From NCBI GenBank assembly GCA_037903355.1, contig JBAJFE010000001.1, positions 496,001 to 560,000 of the forward strand: 64,000 nt of DNA. The letters run 5' to 3'. A model generated the notes under the pieces. That model searched no databases and was not told the origin of the DNA. It worked only from the letters and a program-made list of their open reading frames with translations. This DNA comes from Trichuris trichiura. Its lineage: Eukaryota; Nematoda; Enoplea; Trichinellida; Trichuridae. The translations under genes and the position numbers were made by a program. Shown in pieces: positions 22,930 through 32,530 of this stretch. Position 1 is the stretch's first letter. Every line of letters starts with the position of its first letter.

Positions 22930-23340
22930 GGTCCTTAATTTTCATGAAACGGCTGCAGCATCCGGTCGTTGCAGTAAAGCCGTTCGATAAGTGTGGGCTG
23001 GAGTGGGCTCAGTTCATCGCTTGATCTCTCATGTCTGTCCTTGTGATGATATGGCAGCTCTGTTGCTGTTTTCGTACCGATTCTGCCAAACTGTTTTCCA
23101 GTTCCGGCCAGGAGGGGATGCCTGAGCGTCTTGCGCGTTGTTTCTTCGGCATCTTCTTCAGGGCCTCTTCTTGTTTCCTCCAATCTATCACCATCTTCCC
23201 GGTAACGCCATACTTCCTGGCCGCCTGTGAATTGTTGCTTTCTTTCGCCATCGTGACCACTTCTAACTAGAATCCGGCTTTGTAGCTTCTCCTCGTCACA
23301 GGTGCTTTTCGTTTTTTCAGTTGCTACTGAAAGCGCGATA
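22930..23340 (-). pseudogene. pogo-type transposase DNA-binding domain fragment
   Basis: In two overlapping minus-strand frames the sequence reads a basic start, then VVTMAKESNNSQAARKYGV, GKMVIDWRKQEEALKKMPKK and IPSWPELENSLAESVRKQQQ. This is the psq/HTH pattern followed by the second DNA-binding helix bundle of pogo/jerky-like proteins. Only this N-terminal third is present, and one frame change separates its first 30 residues. Inverted ends were not found. Confidence 0.65.
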
Positions 23341-25373
23341 CAGAATGACACGCGATACGCAGGGACAAATTTAGACGAAACTGGAGGAAACAAGTGTGTT
23401 CAAACTGTCCCAATACGTCACTGTTACATATGAACCAACGAAGCACAGTGGTCCGAAGGAAAAGCTTCAACCCATTTCAGATGGCAAAGCTTAGGTAGCA
23501 CCGCCTTCTACTTTTCACAAACATGAAGCGAATGCAGACGCAATCTCTTCAGCGTTTCATCGAAAGAACGACACATTTCATCCTCATTGGTTATTATTAG
23601 CAAACATGCCGCGTTACGCTTGTCTGTCTGATGCAGCAAAGGATGGGAAATCACAGCTCTTGAAGTTTGATAGTTCGCACTCGATATTTTAGACAAGTTG
23701 ACTGCACAACTTCAATACGAACGCACAGCAAGCACAAAGAAAATGTATATACATTCGCAGTCAGATGCACGCCTACTGCCGAGAACCGCACCGGGTGACG
23801 ACACGTGTACATAGAAGTGCTCCCTCAGCAACGTTTGGTTTGGCTGGTGTTTTTGCTACATCGACCATCTGCCCTGAACGGCACTGCTTCGTTCTCACTG
23901 GCGCCGGGCTGGGCTCGCCAAACTGTATGTCTGGCTGCAGGGAGCTTTCCTCAGGCTCCCCTTCTGACCTGATCAGAATTGCCTTTTGTCAGCGGGATCT
24001 GGGTGGTCTCAGCAGGCCGCACGTCTGGCTGGGGGTGCCGCTCTATTCAGTCGCAGTGCTAAAGCGCCTCAGATAGGAAACATTAGGAACATCAACAGTG
24101 AAACAATGCACACTGGCCTGAACCAAGCAGAAATTGCCCACTGACAACATTCGTAAGTTATACACCTATACTATTAGTACGATTCACCTGTGCATTAAAC
24201 CGTACGCGTTGAACAGTACGCGCCGAATTGATCTGCATCGTGTGCGTCCTCGTCTGTGCGTCGACTCGGTTTGCGGTGTGGTTAGCACCCAACTGAAGTA
24301 ACTATGGCTGGGTAAATAGGCAGTGCACAGACGCTCTGACACCTGCGAAATGGGAACCCAATAGGAGCCATCGTAGCCTTAAGGCGGGAGAGCACGATAT
24401 GAGAACGGGTGGAAAAATCAAAAAGAGAACTTCAACCGGTATTGTACCTCTTACGTCCGTAGGAGACGTTACCCTAAGAGGCTTGCTAGTAGGGGTTTGC
24501 GTTAATCTCCGAAACTGGTGCAATGTTTTGTCTCGTCTGTTCATACGCCAGGCATACCTTAACAGCGCTGGTAATGCGGTTTAGCGCTAAATCTGCGCTA
24601 AGCCGAGGCAAGCAACGTCCAATAGGAAGCCCCGTAAAAGTGAGATCTTCGGGACCTACTTTTTTCTGTTTTTGCGAAGTTACAGTATGATTAGTAAGTC
24701 GTTAACAGGAAGGGTACGCGATCTTTAGCTGGCTGGGTGTCAGTGGGATTATGCTCGCGCATGCACTTGTTTCCGCATCGACGGGTCACTTCTTCGGCAA
24801 GATTCAACGCCATTGGCTCTTCGCCATTAGTTCAGCAGCGTCATTCATCGCCGTTGGTTCATTTTCATACGGAATGAATTAAGAGCTAACGAAGTAGACT
24901 AGGAATAGTAAGCAAAATGGAACGAGCTAAGCGCATTAAGCAGACGCAACTGACCAACAGCAGCGAACGAGAGGGGATGAACCACCGAAGGTTGACCTGC
25001 GGCGATAAACGAACAACGGTAAGCGAACGCCAATGAAGCCAAACGCAGATTGCTAGACCTTCAGCGATTACGGCGATAATACCAGCAACGGTGAACCAAA
25101 GAGAATGGGCTAAAGGAGACGAATCCGCAAGCATATAATGAACAGGTATGAACGATTGGATCAAATGCCGCTGGAATGACTCTGTTGAACCAACGGCACT
25201 GAAACATGCTGATGGAGTGATCTGTTGCCGTGGAAGCGGCTGCCTAGAAGAAAATCGTCCCAATGGCACCCAGCCGACCAAGCGTCGCCGGCGAAAGGTC
25301 GTGCTTTGTCGTAAGAAAAAAGACCCTCTAAATTGCATAATTCATGATACCTACTAAATGAACGGGTCTAAAG
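23341..25373. other. 2-kb stretch without a recognised gene
   Basis: The longest frame is 24886-25338 on the minus strand (150 codons), with two hydrophobic stretches (LWFTVAGIIAVIAEGLAICV and LLLVSCVCLMRLARSILLTI). It has no family resemblance that I know and begins in a basic stretch next to a Tigger end. A 103-codon plus ORF at 23765 also lacks motifs. I do not call either a gene. Confidence 0.4.
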
Positions 25374-25375
25374 TA

Positions 25376-26555
25376 CAATCGGCCCTCGTTATCCGCTGAT
25401 TCTATACAACGCGGTTTGTCCGGCGTGAAATAGTGACGTCATCTTTTACACGGCAGTACATGAAATAAAGCCTAGAACAGTCAGCGGTTGCCGGTCTGCG
25501 GGGAGACAGTCAGTGAATGGGAAGACTTAGGTGCCATCGATGAAGAGGTCATGGACGCAGTGAATATTGCCAAGGAGTTGGGAGGTGAGGTTTCTCCTAC
25601 AAGATAGAAGACGATATCAGGGTGCGCATAGAATATTGTGCAGAAGCGTTCACCAACGAGGAACTCAAGGAACTGATGCAGTCACCTACTGGCAGCGACG
25701 GCGATGTTATGGAAGATACAGGAGCTTAAACACACTCGGATTGGGCGCTGCAAACGCTTGCTAGTATTTTCCGGCAAGCGCAGGTCCTGAAGGATACGAT
25801 TGCTGACTACGATCTATCCATGGAACGTGGCATCATGGCTACTCATGTAATAACGGCTTCGTTAAAGCCGTTACAAGATTTATTCGATGAAACGAAGAAA
25901 TGGGAGATAGCTACCTATAACAATGTTTTTAAATAAAGCTCCGGCGGCTGCGAAGACCAACATATTTAAGGCGAGAGGTTTCGCTACCAACATGTTCAAG
26001 AAACCCTAGGATTGGCCAGTCTCTAGGAGATTTGCGCCCATCTACGGAAAGTGGGTAAATTGTCTGATTCCTGATGCCGCAAACGTTTCTGCCGTAGACG
26101 TTTTGTTCTGTATGTATGTGTTCTATGCGATGTTCAGTATTTCTGCTTAAGTGTGCCTCTGTGTTTTATATCTACAGTGCTCTGTACCCATTCTGCGCAA
26201 CAGGACATCGCTTAGCTCATTAAAGCAAGCCAATTCCCACTAGTTTAGAGAAAGACAATCTTACTTTCATCCTTTCTTGTACCTAACGGCCTGGACTCTG
26301 ATAGCTAATTCCATTGGACAAGCGTAGTCTCACTAATGTCATTATCTCGTAGCTACATTCTGTAGTAATAAGCTTCGGAAGATCACTAGGTATGATAACC
26401 GTTCCGGAAGGGATTCAAGGGGGCGGGAGGAAATACGCGGCTAGAATATACGCTATTTCGTCTTTTTCATAGGGTATCCAAAGCGGATTCAGTTTAACGC
26501 GGTGTAATGGTCAAAATCCAGGACGATTTAACCGCTGATAACCAGGGCCGACTGT
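25376..26555 (+). mobile_element. Tigger deletion derivative retaining the C-terminus
   Basis: The ends CAATCGGCCCTCGTTATCCG and CTGATAACCAGGGCCGACTG are inverted, with TA at 25374-25375 and 26556-26557. Inside is the C-terminal transposase region with several stops and frame changes (compare 45631-46140). This copy complements the one at 10447-11446, which keeps the N-terminus. Neither contains the DDE catalytic centre. Confidence 0.85.
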
Positions 26556-26706
26556 ATTCCAAATTAAAGTTCAGATTTTCTAATTTCGTTTAGGAAACTA
26601 CTGACTCGTTGCAGTGATGCTTGGAGAGAACTTACAGTGCCTTCTTAGGTTAGCCAAATTCTTTAGGCTTGAAATTTTTTGGTAACAGGAGGTGAGTTCC
26701 CTGATT

Positions 26707-26880
26707 TTAGTTACGGCTTTTCCTGTTACGTCTGCGCGAAGCATAAGTAAAAAGCTTTTAATCGTGCATGAATTACCGGAGCTTTACCTTACCATTACGA
26801 TAAATCCATTCATTCATTTGCGTACGATTAAAAGCTTTTGACTTCGCACAGACAGGAAACAACAGGAAAACCGTAACTAA
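26707..26880. repeat. 174-bp MITE with about 57-bp inverted ends
   Basis: The left end TTAGTTACGGCTTTTCCTG is mirrored by the right end CAGGAAAACCGTAACTAA. The inner arms include AAAAGCTTTTAATCG and CGATTAAAAGCTTTT. Neighbouring bases show no clear duplication beyond the TTA/TAA ends. Confidence 0.8.
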
Positions 26881-27589
26881 CATCGGGTTAACTCAATTCA
26901 AGTAATAATGCCGTTGGGTTTCTCATCCAGAATGGCCATTTAACGGTAGTCATGTTGACTAATTCTCGATGCAGCCCTCTGGGCAGGCACGACGTATAGC
27001 GCGTTGCAAGTCACCATTGTCATGTTACACTATCTTGCCATTTAAGCATGTACAGTTCATAAGCAACGTGAAGAAGACGAGCGATCGTTTCTATAAACCA
27101 CTAAGTTAACAACATTTATCTAATACAGGCAAAGCAGCAGTTCTTTGATTTAAGGTGATACCGCGTAAAGGAGTGCTGTTTTCAACTGCTTGTTTCGAAT
27201 TGCAAGAAAAGCTGGTAAGATTGCGTGAAAATAACGATTAGCAAAGGAAAAAAAACCATAGATATTCGCGGTACTTTTAACTGATTCTGAAAGTCTTCTT
27301 TTTTTAGGTAAGACCAGATGGACTATTAATAGTAGGAATTGGCTACGGCCAGCTTATTTACACCTGTAATGGTTCCACTTATTTCCTGATTTCGATGTTC
27401 ACGTAAAACGGTAGAGCGTTGCCTTGTGTACTTATCGCTTTGCATAGTTGCAACTTTCTTGTCGATGGTAATTTCCTTAATAAACGAACCTGAGTTTCCC
27501 AAATTTAAACGCTCTTTCCTGTAGAATGTTTTTCGAAAGTGTGTGTTTTCTGGCAGAGCTTACCGATCAGTTGTGCCCCGGAAGAGTTC
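26881..27589. other. No feature recognised
   Basis: AT-rich sequence between a MITE and a possible mariner relic. No ORF with motifs. Confidence 0.4.
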
Positions 27590-27960
27590 ATAGCTCACTA
27601 TTTGTGTTCCCATATCTTGCCATTTTTAACCCTCTGCTTCAAATCGTTGACCGTCCGTTTGCTCGGAGGCAAGAGTACAAGACTGCGGAGACTCTCTCCT
27701 CTCGAACTGCGTTCACATCTGACGCTTGTCCACTCTTCCTCGTTCGGTGATAGAATGACTTTTGCAAAGCGCGCTTTGTTAAATTTAGCCTTTTCGGTGC
27801 ACAAAACGCAGTCACTTTTGTGTAGGCGTTTTTCCGAGTTTACTGTCTTACGATGATGTCGGTTAATCGTGGCACGTGATATACTAACACCTTAAACTGC
27901 TTTGATACGTCATTTGTATTGTTTAAAGCGAGTTGCGCATTCGCACCGTTGCTGCTGCAT
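27590..27960 (-). pseudogene. Possible Tc1/mariner-type transposase relic
   Basis: The minus strand reads, with stops, a segment like a paired-type HTH (GVSISRATINRHH), then HKSDC...FNKARFAKVILSPNEEEWTSV. That resembles the K-aRl-fAk-w-eeW-V segment before the first catalytic Asp in Tc3-like proteins. The expected DE motif after it is not visible. It ends 31 bases before the IPMK start codon. The assignment is weak. Confidence 0.3.
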
Positions 27961-27991
27961 GAAAACGCAGTGATTGCCCTACTGGTCGTTC

Positions 27992-29060
27992 ATGAGTGCC
28001 GGCATTAAACTGCCGGGCTATCTAAAGCCCTACGAATATCAAATAGCGGGTCACCACCCCTCCAGGAAGTCGAATTGCACAGGTACCTTTTTTAACTTAT
28101 AAGTATAACCTAACAGAATTGGGACGTTTAGGTCTTCTAATGCACGAAAATGGCGAAATTGTTTGGAAGCCATTGCAGCCACCGCCTCGCGGTATGACTG
28201 AGCACCTTTTTTACGAGATCGTTTGGCGTGAGGACTATAGCAACAACGATGCTATGGCCCCTTACATACATTTCCTCCGAATGGTCATTCCACGTTACTA
28301 CGGTGTCACTTCGCTAGGCGAAAGTGACAAAGGTACTTGATCTGCAATCATTTCCACGTTGTTACTCGAGCTTTTACTCTATTTTCAGCGCAGTCATTTA
28401 TTAAGCTAGAAAACATTCTTCATGGTTACCACCAGCCTTGTATAATGGACGTTAAAATCGGTCGCCAAACATGGGCTCCCAGCGCAGATTCTGAGAGAGT
28501 CGCTTACGAGAAGTTGAAATATCCTTATATTGATCAGATCGGCTTCCGCGTGCTGGGAATGTCGGTAAGTTGACAACTAATTTTTGCTCTCACATACGGC
28601 AAGCGTTAATAGGTATACGATCCAGTATCACGACAAAGGATCACTAGAGATAAGGACTGGGGCAAAAGAGTGCAACCGAAAAACGTTGAAGAAGGTTAGC
28701 AGTTTGTCTTCTATCGTCCTTTAATATAAAATATCGAATATTTCAGTTTTCGACTTGTTTTTCAACAGAAGCAAAAAATTTCCTTTGTCAGTTATAAAAC
28801 GTGTAGTTGACCGCCTTGAAGCATTACAGGTATGGTTTAATGATCAGGACAAGTTTTGGTTCTACTCGAGTTCAATTCTCATCGTGTATGATGCGAAAAA
28901 ATGTGGTTACGAGCCAAAGGTCGACGTAAAAATGATTGACTTCACTCATGTTTATCCCGGGGACAGCACCGACGCGAATTATCTGTTTGGTTTGACGGAG
29001 TTATTGACACGACTTCAAGCTTACGTTAAAGCAGCACAAGCATGTGTCCAGGTGGTCTGA
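27992..29060 (+). CDS. IPMK: Inositol polyphosphate multikinase
   Basis: Five exons: 27992-28082, 28117-28332, 28389-28564, 28613-28694 and 28747-29060. All junctions are GT-AG and phase-consistent, giving 292 residues. Introns are 34, 56, 48 and 52 bp; 34 bp is strikingly short. Family marks: YQIAGHH near residue 16-22 (the usual QVGGH), the substrate-binding PCIMDVKIG (about 119-127, PxxxDxKxG), YPYIDQIGFRVLGM, SSSILIVYD (about 229-237, the SSLL motif) and IDFTHV (about 252-257, the metal-binding IDFAHT). IPMK phosphorylates InsP3 and InsP4 toward InsP5. The compact size and IDFTHV favour IPMK over IP6K or IP3K. The 3' end faces the Myt1 gene 461 bp away. Confidence 0.92.
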
Positions 29061-29521
29061 ACACGCACTCAGAGGCACAGTCAAATAAATTTTAGTAGTA
29101 TATGTATATCACCGATGACTAATATTATTATCACAAAACTGTAAAATGTTTTTCACGGGCAAGCATCGCAACCAGCAGGAGCCTACGCACTCGTTTCCTC
29201 ATCGGATCCCTTTAACGAGCAGTTGTTACTTTGAATATTAGCGTCGCGTCAAAGTTACCGGCATCTCCAGTCGACGGGCAAACTTTCCGGCCGACATGAC
29301 GGACTCTTTGAGCAAGGAATTGTTAGGAGATAGTGGCTTAAAAGAGTTTGCAGGTGTTCGCTTTAAGCGTTTCATTAATTCCCATTCTGTTCTTGGTGTT
29401 CTATATCGACTGGCGTCGGGAAGAAACTTTGTCTTATTTCTTGGCGTCGAATCGATCGTCGTCTCTTGTTCACCTCTTTAAACATTCAAGTGTTGGCATT
29501 ACTTGAATGAATGGAAAATGC
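29061..29521. other. Convergent intergenic region between IPMK and Myt1
   Basis: An AATAAA-type signal (CAAATAAATTT) near 29083 could end IPMK transcripts. A 61-codon ORF at 29296 has no motif. It must hold both 3' ends. Confidence 0.45.
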
Positions 29522-31334
29522 TTACTCGTCACTGCCTGAGTTGTCCGATTTATCTGTAACCGGTGTCCGTTTTCCCTCAGATGAGTAGCCATTCTGCATA
29601 CTTCTTTCAGTTCGGCTTTCACCCAATGCAGTGCTCGCGGTAGTGTTGTGTTCTTCTGGAAGACGGAGTTTAAAAAAGCTTGATAACTGTTTGTAGAACG
29701 AACCGTCGTTGTAGACGCGAACTCGTTTGTGCCTCTTACGGCACCCTTTGGTCCCAATACCAATAGCTTTAAGAGAAGCATACCGATCGATGCGATGAAG
29801 CAATGGCTTCAAATAGCAAACCGTAAGGAACCATAGAACCGTTATCCATAACTTCGTCTTGTATACCTGAAAGTTTATGGTAGCATCTGCCGGTAAAACG
29901 TAGGGGCTAAAGCGTACCGTATCTCGGTAGGAGACGTACAACGTGCGAATATACGCATATGAACACAGGCACCGGGAGCGCAGCAGGTCTGAAACGGATG
30001 GACGCTCTTTGTAGTTTGGATTCAACATTTGCTGAATAAGCTCGCATAAGTCGGACGGTATGCCTTCAAGGAAGATCCACGTAACCGAAACCAAAATGTT
30101 GCGTTTTGAGGCACTTACTAGCGATAAGCTCATAAGGTAGAGTTCCTCTGCGTAGCATTTGCCAAGTCTCTCCTTGGGCAGGCACATCCAAGTCGCAACA
30201 CATTTCTAACAAGGTAACACCAACGCTGAATACATCGCAGTGCTGTCCAACTTCTCCTCTTAGCACCTCATTTGCGAGATATTTCGAGTCGCCTTCCGTA
30301 CGATCTTCGTTTGGCCCGTTTAACTGATTTGAAAACAACAAGTACTCAAGCTATAGCTAACGATAACGGATGACTTACGTTGAACATCAGGCCAAAGTCA
30401 CCCAGTTTCACGATTCCCTCTTCCGTCAAGAAGATATTGTCCGGCTTAATGTCCAGGTGGACGTAACCTCGATCATGCAAATGCTTCACTGCCTGAAAGC
30501 AAAACACTAGTCGTTCGCAGAAGAAAAATTCCATCGAATAACATTACATGTAACAGGTCGATCAGAAAAGTTCGGATCTCTTGGTCGTCAACGGACGAGC
30601 GAGTATTTAGATAATCGGTCAAGTTCCTCTCGCACAGTTCCGTTTGAATGTAAAAGTAGCCATTTTCTTCCCAGGCTTTGCTAAACTTCACTATGTTCGG
30701 GTGGGGTGGAAGAGCTTCGTACTTTTCCACCTCTCGAAGCTTGAACTTTCTGTCATTGCCATTTTTAAACAATTCCATCGACTTTTTTACTGCATAATTT
30801 AAACCGTCGTCCAAGCATTCAGCTCGGTACACCTAAAACGTGGAAAAAGTGCAAAGTTTGATCATTGACATTTCTGCAATTGGGTTATCTACCTCACCAA
30901 AGGAACCTTCTCCGATCATCTGACGATTAATAAAGCATTGTTCAAAGTAACTGGCCTCTTTTGACCTATCATAATGGGTCATTGGCAGTACTGAAAGATG
31001 AAAATGACGTCAAGTAAAAGAAATGCACCACCTTTGGCACAATTTACCGGGTTTCCAAAATCCCTTCTTGAAGCTGACGATTCGCGGTGTTTTGGTAAAC
31101 ACTTCCGGATCGTCGAAACGATATGGCGGCACGAATCTAGCGGGCGTGCGCAAAAGATGGGCAGTACGCTCGACCGAACGGTCCTTCTGCAATGTGGTTC
31201 AAAGTTGATAGGAGCAACAGTCGGGTAAATGGTCTTACTCTTTTGGTCGACCATGTGCCGTTCATGTTGTTCAAGAATTTCGGAGTTGGCAGGGGAGTTC
31301 TGCAAACAGTACGTGCGTCTTTTTCCTCTTCCAT
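29522..31334 (-). CDS. PKMYT1: Myt1-like membrane-associated Cdk1-inhibitory kinase
   Basis: Seven exons (31334-31239, 31186-31048, 30990-30893, 30832-30548, 30492-30379, 30323-30119, 30063-29522), all phase-consistent, encode 492 residues. Introns are 52-60 bp where counted. Kinase marks: GEGSFGEV (about 105-112), AVKK with Lys127, [17 protein letters not shown] with Asp220, GDFGL (238-240) and [12 protein letters not shown] (Myt1 usually has EGDSRYMAPE, so Pro is replaced by Asn here). A hydrophobic segment at about 384-400 after the kinase domain fits the membrane anchor that sets Myt1 apart from Wee1. Myt1 phosphorylates Cdk1 on Thr14/Tyr15 and delays mitosis; C. elegans wee-1.3 is the likely counterpart. 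A CAG acceptor lies 17 bases before the ATG. Confidence 0.93.
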
Positions 31335-32239
31335 CGTTGCCAACAGCCGCTGCAGTACTCTCGCAAACGGAAAACGCAAAAGACAGCTTGCAAGTTACCA
31401 CAGTATGAAATTGCGCCGACTATAGGAATCTACGGGCACGATTAACCTGCACACGGTTTATGTACCACGACAAAGTTACTTTAGTTTGACAGTGATCTCT
31501 GCTAGTTTTTTGAATATGTTTTTTTACAGGAATGTTTAACTCAGGATTTAGTTATCACCTAAACGCTTGGCTATTGCGTTTGATATAGGGCTTTTAAATT
31601 TTTGCTTTTTTACGTCAGCACGGCGCTGGCGCTTTCCAGCTGCTTATTTTGACAAACGATTTAAAATTTGTGTGTGAAGAATGCAGTAAGCATAATTTTT
31701 CACTGTGTTAAGAAATAATTTCTATCTATACTAATTGAACTTGCTTTTCAATTAAATTTGTAGCGTTTCTCAATGTGTTCTTCAAACAAAAAAGGCCTGA
31801 CCAGAGCACGGATGAGCTTGCTTAGACCCCTGAGAAAGGTTAAAGTGCCGGGCAAGCTTATTAACTTTTGCTAACCTTTATAGTTTTGAGCAATGAAATA
31901 ACGTCACGAGCGGAGAGCAGATGAGCAATGAAATAACGTCACGAGCGGAGAGCAGCATGTCGCAGCGTCACGGACAACGCTATCCGAAAAGACTTTTAGC
32001 ACTCCGCGAGCTTCCTCGTAGATGAGACCGCTTATTCTCTTCACACCACCTCGCCGAGCTAGACGACGAGTAGCGCGCTTTTTATTCTTTGGATATTGTT
32101 GCGAAGAACTTTATGATGACGCTTGGCTCCAACTTTTCCAAGACCTCTACCGCCTTTTTCACGACTTGACATGGTTTGTTTGCAAAAGAATACGCAGAAC
32201 CTTCCGATAAAAATTCAAACGTAACACATAAGCAATGAA
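31335..32239. other. No gene recognised; contains a tandem duplication
   Basis: Apart from the direct repeat at 31888-31955, there is a 62-codon ORF at 32022-32210 starting with ATG (Arg-rich start, aromatic-rich end). It matches nothing that I recognise. Confidence 0.4.
31888..31955 (+). repeat. Tandem duplication of about 35 bp
   Basis: GAGCAATGAAATAACGTCAC followed by GAGCGGAGAGCAG occurs twice in a row without mismatch. It contains an ACGTCAC (CRE-like) core in each unit. Confidence 0.9.
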
Positions 32240-32530
32240 AGTAATGGTTTACGAGGCACAATTTAAGTATGGGATTACTTTTTGGAAGACTGGATGTCTT
32301 GTAACAAGCCTTGGTAATGTTGAGTTTCTTTTACGAAAAAAAAGAAACTCAACATGAAACTATACGGTCCCGTACCGAGAAGTCGCATCTACAAAAGCCT
32401 TGGTAATTTCGTAACTGGTCTTCAGTTTTCATAGTTTTCGCCCGTCTGCTTGTGTTTGTAAGTAAAGTTTGAAGTTTGCTTACAGACAAACAAATGGGCC
32501 AGAGCCTTAAAAACTGAAAATCAGTTAAGA
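32240..32530. repeat. Imperfect palindromic element of the Penelope-end type
   Basis: It contains TTGAGTTTCTTTTACG followed by its inverse and CGGTCCCGTACC, which match the Penelope terminal-repeat start at 54240-54290. GACTGGATGTCTTGTAACAAG matches the families at 51395 and 60117. TAAGTAAAGTTTGAAGTTTGCTTACA at 32460-32485 is a palindrome shared in part with 60205 and 60335. Confidence 0.6.

Noticed and set aside
23765..24076. 103-codon plus-strand ORF
   Set aside because: No family motif, no splice context, and odd Cys/Pro/Ser-rich composition. Treated as chance.
30979..31401. 140-codon minus-strand ORF over the start of Myt1
   Set aside because: It reads through introns in a different frame. 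The spliced Myt1 exons 1-3 explain the region with consistent phases.
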